A stretch of DNA of 64,000 nucleotides, taken from Phlebopus portentosus (Eukaryota; Basidiomycota; Agaricomycetes; Boletales; Boletinellaceae). Below, one piece after another: positions 47,059-60,807 of this stretch. The notes beneath the pieces are model-generated. The model was given only the letters and a program-made list of their open reading frames with translations. It was not told the origin of the DNA and made no database searches. Within the stretch, counting starts at the first letter, position 1, and each line of letters opens with the position of its first letter. The DNA lies in assembly GCA_037892935.1 (NCBI GenBank), contig JAYXKI010000018.1:620001-684000 (forward strand), read 5' to 3'. The position numbers and the translations under genes were made by a program.

Positions 47059-48688
47059 AGTGATGTGGAAAGATACAAATTTGCGACCGTGCAGACGGGA
47101 ATGACGCTCCGAACCCGCTATTTCTCTGTGTTCGGCGAAGGTGATACCGTCTGCCTGGTCCACTGGGACAGGACCGGCGCGGTCGTCACTAGTTCATACA
47201 GTTATATTGAGCTATCCTGGTTTGTGACTTGCTTCAAACGCTACGAGAAGATGTCGCAATTTCCGTGTGGACGGGACCAGACTGTTCCTTACGTTATCCT
47301 AAAAGATGCTACCTTGGCTCGACATATGCTGATGCACCAGCGTTTCAGCGATGGAAGCAATGAAGAATCTCTTCGGGACGCGATATCTTTCAAGCTTTTG
47401 GTCCCGGCTCTTCGCATGTGTCCGAAAACGGATGTAGCTGGACCGAAGAGTCACACAAGTGCTTTCTCAAGACGATTGACATGGACATTGCTGGGCCGGA
47501 ATTCGTGCGGAACGCGTGTATGTGACAGAGAAAGCGAGCAGATTCAGTGGCTGAAGAACTGCTGGAGAAAAGATATGAAGATGAATGTGGTCGAGCATTC
47601 GTCGTATAAAGAATCGGAACAACACAAGGTACAGAATCTTATTCCACTATCGGTTGCTAATGATGTGCATGTCCGGGACAAGACGTATGGAGGACCGAGC
47701 TCTGCGGTGCATATCGACTTGAGAAGCTCTCGAGGTGTCTCTTCGAATGCGTTGGCTTCGTCTGTTAAACGAGCAGAACAGTTGCCTATTCGTGGGCCCG
47801 TACACAAGATGGAACACCGTATTGCTTCCGACAAGCTGATCGTCCTCAGAGAGGTCGGGCATGATCTAACTTTATTCCCATCCACTGCGGTACTCTTGCG
47901 GGCAGTCGCGGATGCGCTGCTATGTGGGTGGGAAATTGTTCTGATGATTCGTGGAACTAATAACGGCTCGCACAGGCCACAGCGATGCTCAGTTCAAAGC
48001 AGCAATCCTTCATCGGGAGATATGCCCTGGCAACATTTTGATTATGGAAGACGGTACAGGCGGATTGATTGATTGGGATCTCTGCAGACATACCAAGCAA
48101 AGCCAGTCACGTCGCCCGGCTCGTACTGTAAGCTCGCTTCATGTCCTGTCATACCGCAGGTTATAACGTTCCGCTAGTGCACATGGCAATTTATATCCGG
48201 AGCGCTTTTGAAAGATCGAGGCACAAAGGACCATGACTACGTCGACGATTTGGAGTCCTTCCTTCACACGTTAACTTTCACATTGATCCGATTCTCGGGA
48301 TCATCGTTGCATGACGACTACCTAACTTTATTTTTTGGAAGGGTTCAACGACGAGAAAAAATATAGTGATGGCAAGACCAGAGGTGGCAGTGCTAAATGG
48401 AATAAATTAGCTGCGGGTGCCTACGTTGAGGATTTGGACTTTCCTGACCGACCTGGACTACACGGCCTCTTGCTTGGGTTCGCAGACTTATTCCTGCCTA
48501 TCTATACTCCTGATAGGCGTCAAACTGAGGCAACTAGAACGCAAGGTGAGATGATGAAGACGGCGGAGGGTGGTGGGCTGAAGATTCGTGGAATGATCCT
48601 CAAGTTTCTCAAGGAGGTGGAATGTTTCAAAGACTGGCCGCTCGACGATAGGGCGAAGAAAGTGGAGCTCCCATTGTCGAGATCATGA
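47054..48688 (+). pseudogene. FunK1 pseudogene copy 2, 3' part after the retroelement
   Basis: Continues the FunK1 frame after the insertion: GMTLRTRYFSVFGEGD, WDRTGAVVTSSYSYIELSW, LLGRNSCGTRV and so on. Compared with the intact gene, about 24 residues before LREVGHDL are missing in frame. The catalytic loop reads HREICPGN, so the catalytic Asp is Glu and the Ser is Cys; LIDWDLC is kept. After RRPART the frame breaks (near 48180-48240), but DDLESFLHTLTFTL and GGSAKWNKLAAGAYVEDLDF are still recognisable. The last stop in frame is at 48686-48688. It was probably non-functional even before the insertion. Confidence 0.85.
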
Positions 48689-49231
48689 AGAGGCAAAAGG
48701 CCTTGCGAACTTGTTCATCGCATACGAGCTCAACTGTTCTCATGAGATAAGTCCTCCGCCCTACCAGGTCAAAAGCGCCCTCCAGGTTATAACATATCCC
48801 GGGCGGAATCCCGGAGGGGATGATCATGGGCCTGTGCGGCAGGACGAAGAAGACGATCCGAGTCGGAAGACTATTGTAAGTGGAGTCGCTTCGATGTCGA
48901 AACAGATTACTGCTATTACTGTAATATTTCTGTATACTGCGCTCGATCTGTTCCATGAAATTGAAACTGCGAGCCCCTTATTTGATTGATTGAGCCGACT
49001 AAAACCAAATGGATGCGTGGGATGCGAAGGTTTCAGGACTCGACTCCGACTCGGAGTCGTAGTAGTTAGCAGTCTATGTGTGAGTCCCCGTGTGACAGGT
49101 TTGGCACATGACGTGTGACTGGCGCGTCTCTCGGCCTCAGCCTTGACCCTGACCACCGTACCGCGTCTGACAGACGATGCTCATCGTCTAGCCACAATTG
49201 GTTCTTTCCCAAATAGTCTGTCTTGCATACT
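48689..49231. other. Intergenic region
   Basis: Possible remnants of the FunK1 C-terminus up to about 48985, then the upstream region of CHK1. No separate gene. Confidence 0.35.
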
Positions 49232-51262
<2,031 letters not shown>

Positions 51263-51689
51263 CGTCCGCTTTTCTTCTAGACGTCTTATTTCTGTATCTC
51301 CTCTCATTTACATGTTATTGTTATAATTGTGTACCGTGGACAGATCGATCGATCGATGCTTTTGATTACGTGCTGTTTGGTTTGTACTTACGTAACTCTC
51401 TCACTTATATTCGTTTGCTAGTTTGCTATATCAGTATAGAAATAGGAATGTCTTGGTAAAATACTCGTCATCAATACTGGGAAATGACGTCCGTCAGGCA
51501 CCGAGATATGCCACAATCGTCATAGATAAGATAGTCGGATGTTAAACGTCTTGTGGTTCTCGACGTCATGCTTCTCCATTCCAATATTGTCTCACTCCAA
51601 TCGGTCACCGGTCCAGAAATCTTATATAAATCAGTAACTTGGTGCAATGAAGCGTACCAACAACAACATCAGCGAAACACTACGACAAC
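51263..51689. other. Intergenic region
   Basis: No gene recognised. It probably holds the CHK1 3' end and the promoter of the next small gene. Confidence 0.4.
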
Positions 51690-52010
51690 ATGAACCCGAT
51701 GAGTAATAATCAGAACAATACATCGGGCGGTAACGGCGATATGCTCGACAAAGGTGTTGATTTCATCGAGGGTAAAGCTGGTCACAAACAGGTCAGAGAA
51801 GGCACTTCATCTGTCGTTAGTCGTTAGTGCATACTGATGGATTAATCATCGACAGAGCCATTCGACAACGGAAAAAATTAGCGATGGCGTCCGTACGGGA
51901 TTCAAGAAGATAAGCGGTACGTCTCGCTCCTCAACTCCTCAACCTCGCTCCCTGACATCTTTTTTTTTTCAGGGAAAGACGTCCCCGTTCAAGACAAGAA
52001 CTACTCTTAA
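51690..52010 (+). CDS. Small hydrophilic protein, 66 residues
   Basis: Three exons (51690-51791, 51856-51916, 51973-52010) total 201 nt. The product starts MNPMSNNQNNTSGGNGDMLD and ends KDVPVQDKNYS. It is polar, rich in Asn, Gly, Lys and Asp, with no hydrophobic segment, and resembles the small stress-related hydrophilic proteins common in basidiomycetes. Function is unknown. The consistent phase across two canonical introns and a poly-T tract before the last acceptor support it as real. Confidence 0.65.
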
Positions 52011-52197
52011 ATCAGTCAATTTAGACCGTGTACAACAGTTCTAGTTTGTAAAATTATGACAAAGCGTACGATTTTCGACGCCGCAAACTCAACTTCCCAA
52101 ATTTTATTCATGATGAAAAAACATTGCGCTCCTTCAAGCATTGAGTGAGTTGGCATGTCATCCGCAAACATTTCATTCTTTATTAGCTCCCCCACAA

Positions 52198-54605
52198 CTA
52201 TCTTATTAAGTTCATCTCGCGAACCTCAGCTTCTACCACTCTCTTTATGCTATTAGCACCATCGTTGTGAAATCTGACCATGTCCGAGAGGCGCGAATTG
52301 CCACGCACGGGTGTCGGAAGGACCGAAGAAATCGGAGAAGGGGCAAGAGATGACGAAGGCAAAAGAGAAGGGCAGGAAGAACTTAGCGGCATGGGTTTTG
52401 CACGCAATTTATCTTCTGCCCAGGCCTCCGCGTCTGGGGAAATGGTAGGCAAGGGAGAAGGTAGAACATGCTCAAACGCTCGGGAGAGGAAAACTCCAAG
52501 GCTGTAAGAAGAGGGGAAGGGAGACGAAGATGACTGCGAACCTTCCGGAGAGGAAATAGGAAGGTCGGTGGATAGTCGAGCTAAGCCTGGCCTCGCACGT
52601 CTCGATACAGCCTGCGCCTCCAGTTCAGAGTCGGACTCGGACTCTAAGAACGAGCGAGCAAAAATAGCGTTCGTGCTGCTGATAACTGAATCTAAGTCCG
52701 AACCCGAGCTTGCATTGCCTGATTGCTCAGGTAATAAGTCTAGCGTCGGACTTGGTATATGCATTTGTACAGAAGACACTGGTCTTGGTCTGGGAGGTAT
52801 AAGCATGGTGACTCGCCTCAGCCCGCGAGGATGCTGAGGTTCAGGCGGCGTACGTTGGACGGATGTTGATTCGTGAGAAGTCGAGGAGCCATGACCGGTG
52901 TTTGCAACCATCGAGTCGCGGGAGTGTGAACCCGAAAGGTCCTCTGTCTGTGCAACAGCTTTGATTTCTTTGCCAGCATCGCCCTCTCCAGCGACGTCAC
53001 ATTTAGACTGATTATTTGTCTTGAATTCTGTCATCCTAGCGAAGGTCTCCCTCCGATAATCAACATCTCCTGCCCATTCTCTCTTCTTGGCACGCCTGTC
53101 GCGGCCTGTAACGAAGTTCCAAATCTGCAAGGCCTTCTCGGGCACGTTCAGCATCTCCTTTCCAATTCCGGTGTTCTTCCATCGGTTATGCTTTCCATCT
53201 GGTCGTCGCCTCATCTTTAGGCATCCCTCTACATTAAAGGTTTCGTCGAGCGCACGATCTGGCCCGTCCTCAGGAACAGCCAGAGGATCGACAAAGACTC
53301 CCGGATTAATCGCACCTGAATACGGAAGTAGCTTGAGAGGAAGAGAAGGTGCGGAATGATAGTCGGGAAGTGTATATGCCTGAGCTGCGAGTGTATGCCA
53401 GTGAACTCCAGAGAAGAAGGAATGAGTGCGCAACTCCGGAATAGATATGCGTTTTGACGGGTCAAGCGCAAGAAGGGACTTGAGGAGGTCAAGCGCGACA
53501 CTTTCGATCGTCAGTTTCTGAGTACTCTTCTTCGGAGTGTCTAAAAACCATCCTTCGTTTTCTTCGTGGACGGACTCGGCTTCTGTTGGCGGATAGGGAG
53601 GTAAGCGGTCAAGGAGCATCTCATGGAAGACGACGCCTAGAGAGTAGATATCAGCGGAGAACGAGTATGCCTCCCCGCGATGCATCTCCGGAGCAGCATA
53701 CGCAAGTGTACCACAGCCTGTGTCCGTCATACAGGACTTGTCCGCACCGGTGCCCGAGATTTCGCCTTCTCCTGTGACTTCGGTCCGTGAGCCTGAAGCA
53801 TCGTCAGCGCTCTTCCGCCTATCTTTCTCGCGCCAGGACTTGAAGATGCTTAGATGCGAATTGCACATTATTACTCTCCGTCCTGTCCTCCGAACGTCAT
53901 CGGCATCGTGCTCGAAGTCGTCCTCGGAGGCGGCTATCTCGAACCAACGAGACAGTCCGAAGTCCGCGAGGACTACGTTTCCGAGAGAGTCGAGTAGTAT
54001 ATTATCGGGCTTTATGTCCCGATGGACGATACGCAAATCGCGGATCTGAGCGAGAGCTTCGACCAGCTGAGCCATAATCAGCACAATCCTGTCGTTTGGA
54101 ATGACTTTGCCCATCCGGTAATAACGGTTCATCTCTTTGCGCAGCGTGCCGCCTTGGAGGAAGTCCTGTTTTGGGGTTTAGAATATCCTATAATCTTCAA
54201 TGAAGCAACGGGAACAAGACTCACAGTGACAATGTATAGATTGTGCGCATCAGAAAACGTCTCTCGCAGCTGCGTGAAGAAAAGCGATTTAGTCTCAGAA
54301 ATACGTCTAAGGTTCTCCACTTCTGCGCGCGCCAGCGCACGCGTCGATTCCTTCTCGAGCTTTGTGCGTCGGATGACCTTAACTGCGACCAAAAGCCTTC
54401 CACGGTTCTCCCTACTGAATCTCGGCATGGACTCATCGCCGACCTCAGCAAGGTAGACTTGTCCAAATGCACCCCTCCCCAGGCGCTGCCGGAAGGTGTA
54501 CGCATGCAGACGCGTACTGAGCTCTTCACATCGGTGTTGAGCCGGAGCACAGCTCTTCGGCTTAACCGATGAGGTTTTCAGCGACGCAAACATAGAGCCG
54601 ACCAT
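52198..54605 (-). CDS. Ser/Thr protein kinase with long activation-segment insert and Ser-rich tail
   Basis: Two exons (54605-54225 and 54165-52198; intron 59 nt) give 782 residues. The kinase domain has GRGAFGQVYLAEV (about 43-55), AVKVIRR with Lys 76, HRDIKPDN with catalytic Asp 177, ADFGLSRW with Asp 195, and CGTLAYAAPE ending at 287. DFG to APE spans about 90 residues, roughly three times the usual, and includes a Lys/Arg- and Ser-rich insert. The C-terminal ~400 residues are low-complexity (Ser, Pro, Glu) with no known domain. All catalytic residues are present, so it should be active. The insert and tail recall fungal AGC-type kinases, but I cannot assign a subfamily. The start at 54605 is the first ATG; 54593 is an alternative. 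Confidence 0.85.
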
Positions 54606-54939
54606 GCTGGAGACATGAGGAAACGAGGACGGGTCATGTATTGGCTGGCAAGGACGCCGACGCTCTCATTTCGTTTTCCGCAATTGGTCTGAGACTGTTT
54701 AGACCGGTCAGATATATGGAAAGTCCGGCGGAATGAGAATCAGATGTTGGTTCTGAACGGAAAGCGGTGTCCGGCCTACACGTTAGAGCTCAGACCAGGA
54801 AAATGTGTTGGTTCTCAAACTACTCTGGTCTCGACTACGGAATGTTTTGTACGCTTCATCAAAACGTAGTCTTTCTTCATGCCATTGCCGCATCACTTGT
54901 CATGTAGATATCAGGATCTGCCGAATCCTTAGGATGACT

Positions 54940-55950
54940 TCACCATTCATGCGCACGACGCAAGTCAAGCTCCCGCGTCCAAGCAGAACGATCTTGCTTG
55001 CTTGGTAAGGTAAAAATAAGTCTACAATAAGGAGGAAAGGTCAATAATCAGTACGACAAAATATACGGCGACAAATTTTCCTTTGCAGTACATATCCGGG
55101 TTGAGCCGAACGTCCTCGTTGGGCTCATTCTTCCTCTCGCGTTTACGGTCGGTCAAGTACGAAAGGTGACCTACATGGGCAACCTAAGAAATGAATAAGA
55201 AAGCTGACGATCAACTCACGTGTATGCCATCTTTTCCGAATCCCTTGTTCAGGCTCTGCGCCCACGACCCAGACTTTCCCGCGGCAGAGGCACTAGTTGT
55301 TGTGTTGCCCTCCGTGAAGCTGTTAGCACCGTGAAAGTCAGCGCGCCACGCTTCCCGGTTTCGTCTAATCCCTTCTCCTTGGACGCGGTAATTGCGAGAC
55401 AAGAAAGTGCCGAGATGGAGCGGACATCAGTGTCTAGCGCCTATGCAGCTTCATCATCCGTCGTTCCGAGGAATGACTTCATAATATCATGCCCGACGTT
55501 CCGGACTGCAACACAGAGCTGAATGTAACCAGTGAGCATTGATGCGGTTGAAGGCGAAGGTCAAGGAGACAACGTCGTATGTCTGCACCGGGAAGGAACG
55601 GCGTGGAGGCCTGAATACGAACGCACAATCAAGAACACTGCAGAGAAATCTGAGTACATCGGCCCCAGCGACGGTGATACTTGCAGCGGTATTCTTCAGG
55701 GGTTCCACGCTTCTTGCGTTGAGCCTGACTCGATATCCTTACTTAGCAAGCAACCCCGTGCTATGTAGTCCGTAGATTAAACCATAGAGCGCGATCAAAT
55801 GTTCATACAGCCGCGGTTGCAGCTCTAATCCCTATATTTATAATCGTTGGATTGAGAAAATGCTTGATTAGAACAAAACCAAGATCTTACCAGAATCATT
55901 TCCGATACCGGCGACTACGACTATTGAATGGGGCGAGGGCTTTGCGCCTT
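54940..55950 (-). pseudogene. Short-chain dehydrogenase/reductase (SDR) pseudogene
   Basis: Minus-strand fragments appear in the order of an SDR. They are a glycine-rich start SIVVVAGIGNDSG (about 55930-55890), a GYRVRLNARSVEPLK block (about 55730-55690), VAVRNVGHDIMKSF (about 55500), GALTFT followed by a frameshift and GANSFTEGN (about 55340), SWAQSLNKGFGKDGIHV (about 55255-55220), and a C-terminal KQDRSAWTRELDLRRAHEW with stop at 54940. An in-frame TAA sits just before GYRV where the family has 'LAKSGYRV', and one base is missing in the FTGA turn. No start ATG is seen. It was a Rossmann-fold NAD(P)-dependent oxidoreductase and is now decayed. Confidence 0.75.
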
Positions 55951-57403
55951 GTTTTGAAATAACTTGGATTGATGTAATTTAATACGAGAGGGCAAGCGAG
56001 CTCGCCAAGTGTAAGTAACTTTCTGGCCGAGGCGCTCATTAACTGACTGCGACAAGGTGCGATATCCCTTCTTGATGGGCCAAAACGCTAATACCATCAC
56101 AGTATTGGGGAATCAGGACAAGCCAGAGAAGGAGGGGGGGAGAGAACCCAAGGCATGTTCTGAGGATGTGGAAACGGGAAATAAATATATTATCCATGAA
56201 TATAATTCATTTGATATGTGATCGATGTACAAAAAGACGGAACAACATGATAGCACACCAGCGACAAATTCGAGGTTGCTCGGTACAAATGTCACAGACC
56301 ATGAATAAAAACAATCTGAACCTAGCTACGACCGCATCCGTCTCAGAAAAGAGAAAAACTGATGCCAAATGCCTGCATCCAGTATCTGTCGCATGAGAGG
56401 AAACGCATCGCGTCTGGTTCAGATCAATATCCAAGGTCCATAGAGGTAAAATCACGACCTATAGCCTGCGTTCAAACGACATGATTGACACAATCGAGCA
56501 AAGTAATGGAAAGAAAATACGGCCTGGACAAATCGAACTAATATCTGAACTACTTGAAAAAGGTAGATGGACAACGTTCTGAAATTTCAACGTTGCATTC
56601 CTGCCATCACTGTGAAACCACAGCATTGATCAAAGGCTGCTAACGCTTTGCATCTGACTATGGCTCCTTGCTAGGCCCGTATCATGCGATTCCGGCACAT
56701 ACACGGCGTTCTCCAAAATAAAGAAACGCAACTCACCATGTCTCGAGAATCAGTAAAGTCCTCGGTTGCTATTTTTCGAGAGAAGATGAAACGTCAAATT
56801 TTCGGGCTAATTCCAGAAGCGGTTTGTTCGAATGAGACAGTGGTACGACTCAGAGCCTGCAGGACATGTACTGACTGATGGACAGGGCTCAGGGCTTAGG
56901 GTGACAGGGTGGATCCGGATTCCTAGTCACATGACATGAGCATTGTCCACACAAATAAAACCAAACAAACAGACTTTTGTTGTGCGCGCTTCACCGACAC
57001 AGGTCCCACCAGCGACCACCGCGTCTGGTGTCTGACCATGGTAGAGCCTTCGAAGTGTCCAGTTAGCTCGAAGCGACACGCTCAGCTTATCACCTCCTCA
57101 AGCCATCTATCCAAGAAACATTCGAAGCATGACCTAAATTCCACCGAGAGGGTGGCTCACTCCTTGGTTCAAGCAAGAAGTGCGCGTCGCGATGAGACTA
57201 TAAGCTCCTCTCCAACACAGAAGGATGTGGCGAGCGTATCTGTCGTCAGAAAGCGTGCGTTTTGATGGTTACACCACTTAAAGACATCATTTGACCTGGT
57301 CTCGTACACTGCAGTCACAGTTTCTCGTCGGCGCATTTCTTCGATTATCTCTCCCCAGGCAACCCCAAGAATTCGCCGAAAAGATGACTCAGAGAAGGAA
57401 AAC
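55951..57403. other. Intergenic region, 1.4 kb
   Basis: No gene recognised. Contains a G-rich run near 56131-56147. Short open frames do not resemble proteins. Confidence 0.45.
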
Positions 57404-59140
57404 GTGAAAGTACAGAATGACGTTTCTATAAGGCAGACAATAGGTCGATCCGTATCCGCTGCCACTCTACGAAGGGCTCCGGTGCCACTGGTGAATGTCC
57501 GCTCTCTCAGGGCGAGGAATTCGCAAGTCATTTCTGGAAGCGCGAATAGCGATATTGTTCGACTTCCTCGGTCCACTGTTTCTTCTCTTTCCGGCGAAAA
57601 GTCTGTATCTGTATTACCACAGCGCCAAGTCTCCCCGAAGAACCGTAATGCGCTTTCTTTGGAGAATTCAGCTCGGACAAACTGTGACATCGCCGAATCG
57701 ATTGAACAGATTGCTTCTGGCCATTGGTTTCCTGTCTCTGAACCTGTTGCAGCTGCTGCCGGCAATGAGAATATTCCTACAGGGAGCGTCGTTATTCCTT
57801 CCGGCGATACAGAGGGACTCAGTGTCTCTGCACTTCCTCGGAAGCTCGATTCTGACGCTTTAGACCGCATCATTTCTATCGCTACGGAAGATACGGGTGC
57901 GCTTCATCCTCCATCTTCATTGAATGGATTCACTGCTTCAGCAGCCGAGCTGTCCGGCCTTATTGAATATGAGACGTTTCCCGAGTCGTTTCTTGAAGGT
58001 CATCTGTCGTTGCTGTCTTCTTTTCCCGAGCCTTCTGATGAAATGAGTCGATTAGAATCAATGTCTAATCCTATTTCTATCGGCAATCCATTCCGATCAG
58101 CTGAAGATGGCGAGGATATTCCCCCTTCAGACGAACGTAACAACTTCGAACTCGCGGATATCCCGACAGTTTCTGAGAGCCACCATAAATCTGGCACGAA
58201 GAAACACTCGCCTCGTTTACGTCCTGCATCGAAGATTAATATCAACAAATCGAATAATAATCTTGGTATGGTCTGTTCTGTGTCTAGGAACATGTATAAG
58301 GAAACTCTTTTGTCTTCGTCGAAGCCTGAGCCGACGTCGGAGCTGAAATGTCTAGAGAAGCCGAAGTCTCCGGAGTCAGTCCCAACCGTGGTCAGTGAGT
58401 CCGATTTTTCAGATGCAATCGGATCAAGCGAAGGTAGAAACCAATCAACAGCTGGTGACTCCGTCATAGCCCGATCGCAAACCTGTACCATATACGCGCC
58501 GTCTACGCCACCTCCGACGCCTGTTCATGGCCTTTCTCCCTCTCCTTCAGTATCTATCGCCGTGCCTATCTTAACAACGATTTCTTCTCTCCCGCCTTCC
58601 ATATTTCCTCGTCTCTACACCGAATTAGCTCCGAGCTATGCTCACTTGGGCCTTGGGACTCGGAGCACGCTTAATAGCACAGTCTCGACAAGGCGCGCGA
58701 TCGAGAATCCTCAAGCAGAGAAAACTCAGGAAGAACTTGCAAGACTTCGTGCTGGAGGCTCTGGCTCTGTTCTCGCTCGCGCTCGCGTCTTTGGGCAAAC
58801 CCTTTGGTCCCGGTCTTCTCAGTCTCAGAAGCAAGGCGTAGTAACAGCTAAATCGTCCGACACTTCCCTTGGGTATGGGGTTCAGGGTTCCGAGAAAACA
58901 CAAATGCACGAGATGGGGAGCTATCAAATACAAGTAAGTGAATCTGGGTCTGTAAAAACGCCGCCTCCTTCTCCAACATCTCCGGTTCCTGCAAGTCCGA
59001 ACTCGATTGCGAATGAGTCAGCTGATAATATGCCGAGCCCTCAAGGACAGGGGAAAAGGACTCTGGGGTGCACCAATCTCATGCGCGCTGTGGTCATGGC
59101 GCAGCGCTTGTGGAGTACGAAGAACTTTGTTTTGGAGTGA
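57404..59140 (+). CDS. Ser/Pro-rich protein of unknown function, 578 residues
   Basis: Single long open frame. The composition is rich in Ser, Pro, Thr and Glu with several proline-rich stretches (TPPPTPVHG, TPPPSPTSPVPASP) that could bind SH3 or WW domains; no known domain, signal peptide or membrane segment was seen. The length without stops and the codon pattern favour this strand over the 234-codon frame opposite. A regulatory or scaffold protein is possible but unproven. The start at 57404 is the first ATG of the frame; an upstream exon cannot be excluded. Confidence 0.6.
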   Translation: MKVQNDVSIRQTIGRSVSAATLRRAPVPLVNVRSLRARNSQVISGSANSDIVRLPRSTVSSLSGEKSVSVLPQRQVSPKNRNALSLENSARTNCDIAESIEQIASGHWFPVSEPVAAAAGNENIPTGSVVIPSGDTEGLSVSALPRKLDSDALDRIISIATEDTGALHPPSSLNGFTASAAELSGLIEYETFPESFLEGHLSLLSSFPEPSDEMSRLESMSNPISIGNPFRSAEDGEDIPPSDERNNFELADIPTVSESHHKSGTKKHSPRLRPASKININKSNNNLGMVCSVSRNMYKETLLSSSKPEPTSELKCLEKPKSPESVPTVVSESDFSDAIGSSEGRNQSTAGDSVIARSQTCTIYAPSTPPPTPVHGLSPSPSVSIAVPILTTISSLPPSIFPRLYTELAPSYAHLGLGTRSTLNSTVSTRRAIENPQAEKTQEELARLRAGGSGSVLARARVFGQTLWSRSSQSQKQGVVTAKSSDTSLGYGVQGSEKTQMHEMGSYQIQVSESGSVKTPPPSPTSPVPASPNSIANESADNMPSPQGQGKRTLGCTNLMRAVVMAQRLWSTKNFVLE

Positions 59141-60223
59141 ACGGCTGTTTCTATAATAACAGTCTTATATCGGTGTCCTGCTTGTCAAGTTTCTGCGTGC
59201 GCGTCTGGGTCTCGTTCTCGATTTTCACGTACACAAGGACATACTACGGTCTATATATGTCTGTAGACTACTTCACCTAATATGGAAAATAGACCGCATT
59301 TTGCTTGCTATGGTTGCCAGAGAGAAGCGTCGCTCATGCAGAAGAATTAGCTACGTTTCACGGCGACCTTGAGTCAAACAGGGACTTTGCTCGCATACTG
59401 TGAAGCGCTCTGGACAGTCACTCACTCGTGTCTTGCAAACAAGAGTAATCATTATGATTCGTATTGATGGATATCATTGATTCATAGTCTTCGAACCTCG
59501 CGACGAAGGATCTCGATTGGTTCGTTCGTCTCTGTTCTGTTAGTCTTCGCTTGTGTACGTCGGTTCTGAGAGAATCTTTTCCGGGTAAGTGTGATGTCTT
59601 CCCTGAGTCCTTTCACGTACCCTGGTTATCTCGCACCTCGAAGATGTCATGTCAATTTCTGAATCGTACGTTTTACTTCTCGTTCTAAAGCAAGACGTGA
59701 ACGAATAGTATTCATTGTTCCATACCCGGTGCTTCTTGCCGGCCAAACACAAAGTGAGTTCTTTCATTCCCTCGTTACAGCAGAACCCAGCCACCGTGTT
59801 AACGGAGATTAAGATTCAACTAAATGGTTCGGCTGGTCAGTGCTGAGCTTTTCATGACTCGTCCCTTCTGGACATGCCTGATGTGAACTACGGCTTTGAT
59901 ATCCTACCAACAGTGGAGTACTCCGCATTCATAATATTATTCACTGAAACTTGCAGTTGTATCGCGAACGGGATTCGATACTTCGGTCTTCGTCCAAGCT
60001 GTTCGCTCAGATATCAAAGCAAAAGAATATCTGTATTCGCTTATTTTTAGGCCAGTATCCTACGTAAGAGAGACTGATGGAATCTACTCTGCTCTGCGTT
60101 GAAATTAGGTGGATAAGATATCCGTGGCTCCTGCAGTATCTCAGGTTTCCGTAGGTTGCTGTATGTCAAACTTGACTTAGAGGTGAGAAACCGAGAGTCT
60201 GGCGACGGATGAACACTATTACC
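59141..60223. other. Intergenic region, 1.1 kb
   Basis: No gene recognised between the Ser-rich gene and the Doc-family gene. Confidence 0.4.
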
Positions 60224-60610
60224 TTAAGCTTTTCTGATATGCTTTGCATATACCTCACCCAGCCCGACATCGTCCATCTGCGAGGAAGCAACTTTGAGGT
60301 GGGCATCTTCAATCTCCTTGGCTCCTTTAGATGAAAATCTCAGTCCCTCTTGCTTTAGCATCTCCGTTACTACACCCTGTGCAGTTCTCTTGTTGCCATC
60401 AGGGAACTGGTGGTTCATGATGAAACTCCATCCAAGGCAACCAGCAAGCTGAGCTATTGTAGACTGTGGCTCCCAATGTGCCTTGTTCACGGGCCTATCC
60501 AGGGCTGAATCGAGCATTGTTTTATCGTAATACTTTGGAGTTCTTCCTGTGACCTGTTTGTTTATCTGAATAGCAAGCGCGGTAGAGACCCTTGCAATTG
60601 AGCGAGACAT
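60224..60610 (-). CDS. Doc/Fic-family protein
   Basis: Intron-less frame of 128 residues, starting MSRSIARVSTALAIQINKQV. It carries the Doc/Fic core motif NHQFPDGNKRTA at about residues 66-77, matching the HxFx(D/N)(A/G)NKR form of the Doc branch with the catalytic His present. Size is close to bacterial Doc proteins, about 126 residues. Fic-fold enzymes transfer nucleotide or phosphate groups to proteins; in bacteria Doc is the toxin of the phd-doc system and phosphorylates EF-Tu. I see no Phd-like antitoxin partner next to it. Doc-like genes are known in fungi, so a retained eukaryotic role or an old transfer from bacteria is plausible. Substrate is unknown. Confidence 0.75.
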   Translation of the reverse strand: MSRSIARVSTALAIQINKQVTGRTPKYYDKTMLDSALDRPVNKAHWEPQSTIAQLAGCLGWSFIMNHQFPDGNKRTAQGVVTEMLKQEGLRFSSKGAKEIEDAHLKVASSQMDDVGLGEVYAKHIRKA

Positions 60611-60807
60611 CGTAAAGTATGACTGATACTTGAGAACTGATGTCCTATGGTTTTTTTATCCGGTATTTATAATTTTTCAGAGACCAAGAGAACTGCAATT
60701 GCATTGTTCTTTCTGATGACTCCAGCAGCCTGGTCCAGAGACTTTGTTCGAACATATTGCTCGATCTATTGCAGATGCTAGTGCAGTATTCTGCTTGACT
60801 TGCGCTG

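Noticed and set aside
57169..57873. 234-codon minus-strand frame
   Set aside because: Lies opposite the 578-codon plus-strand frame and has no recognisable domain; treated as a shadow.
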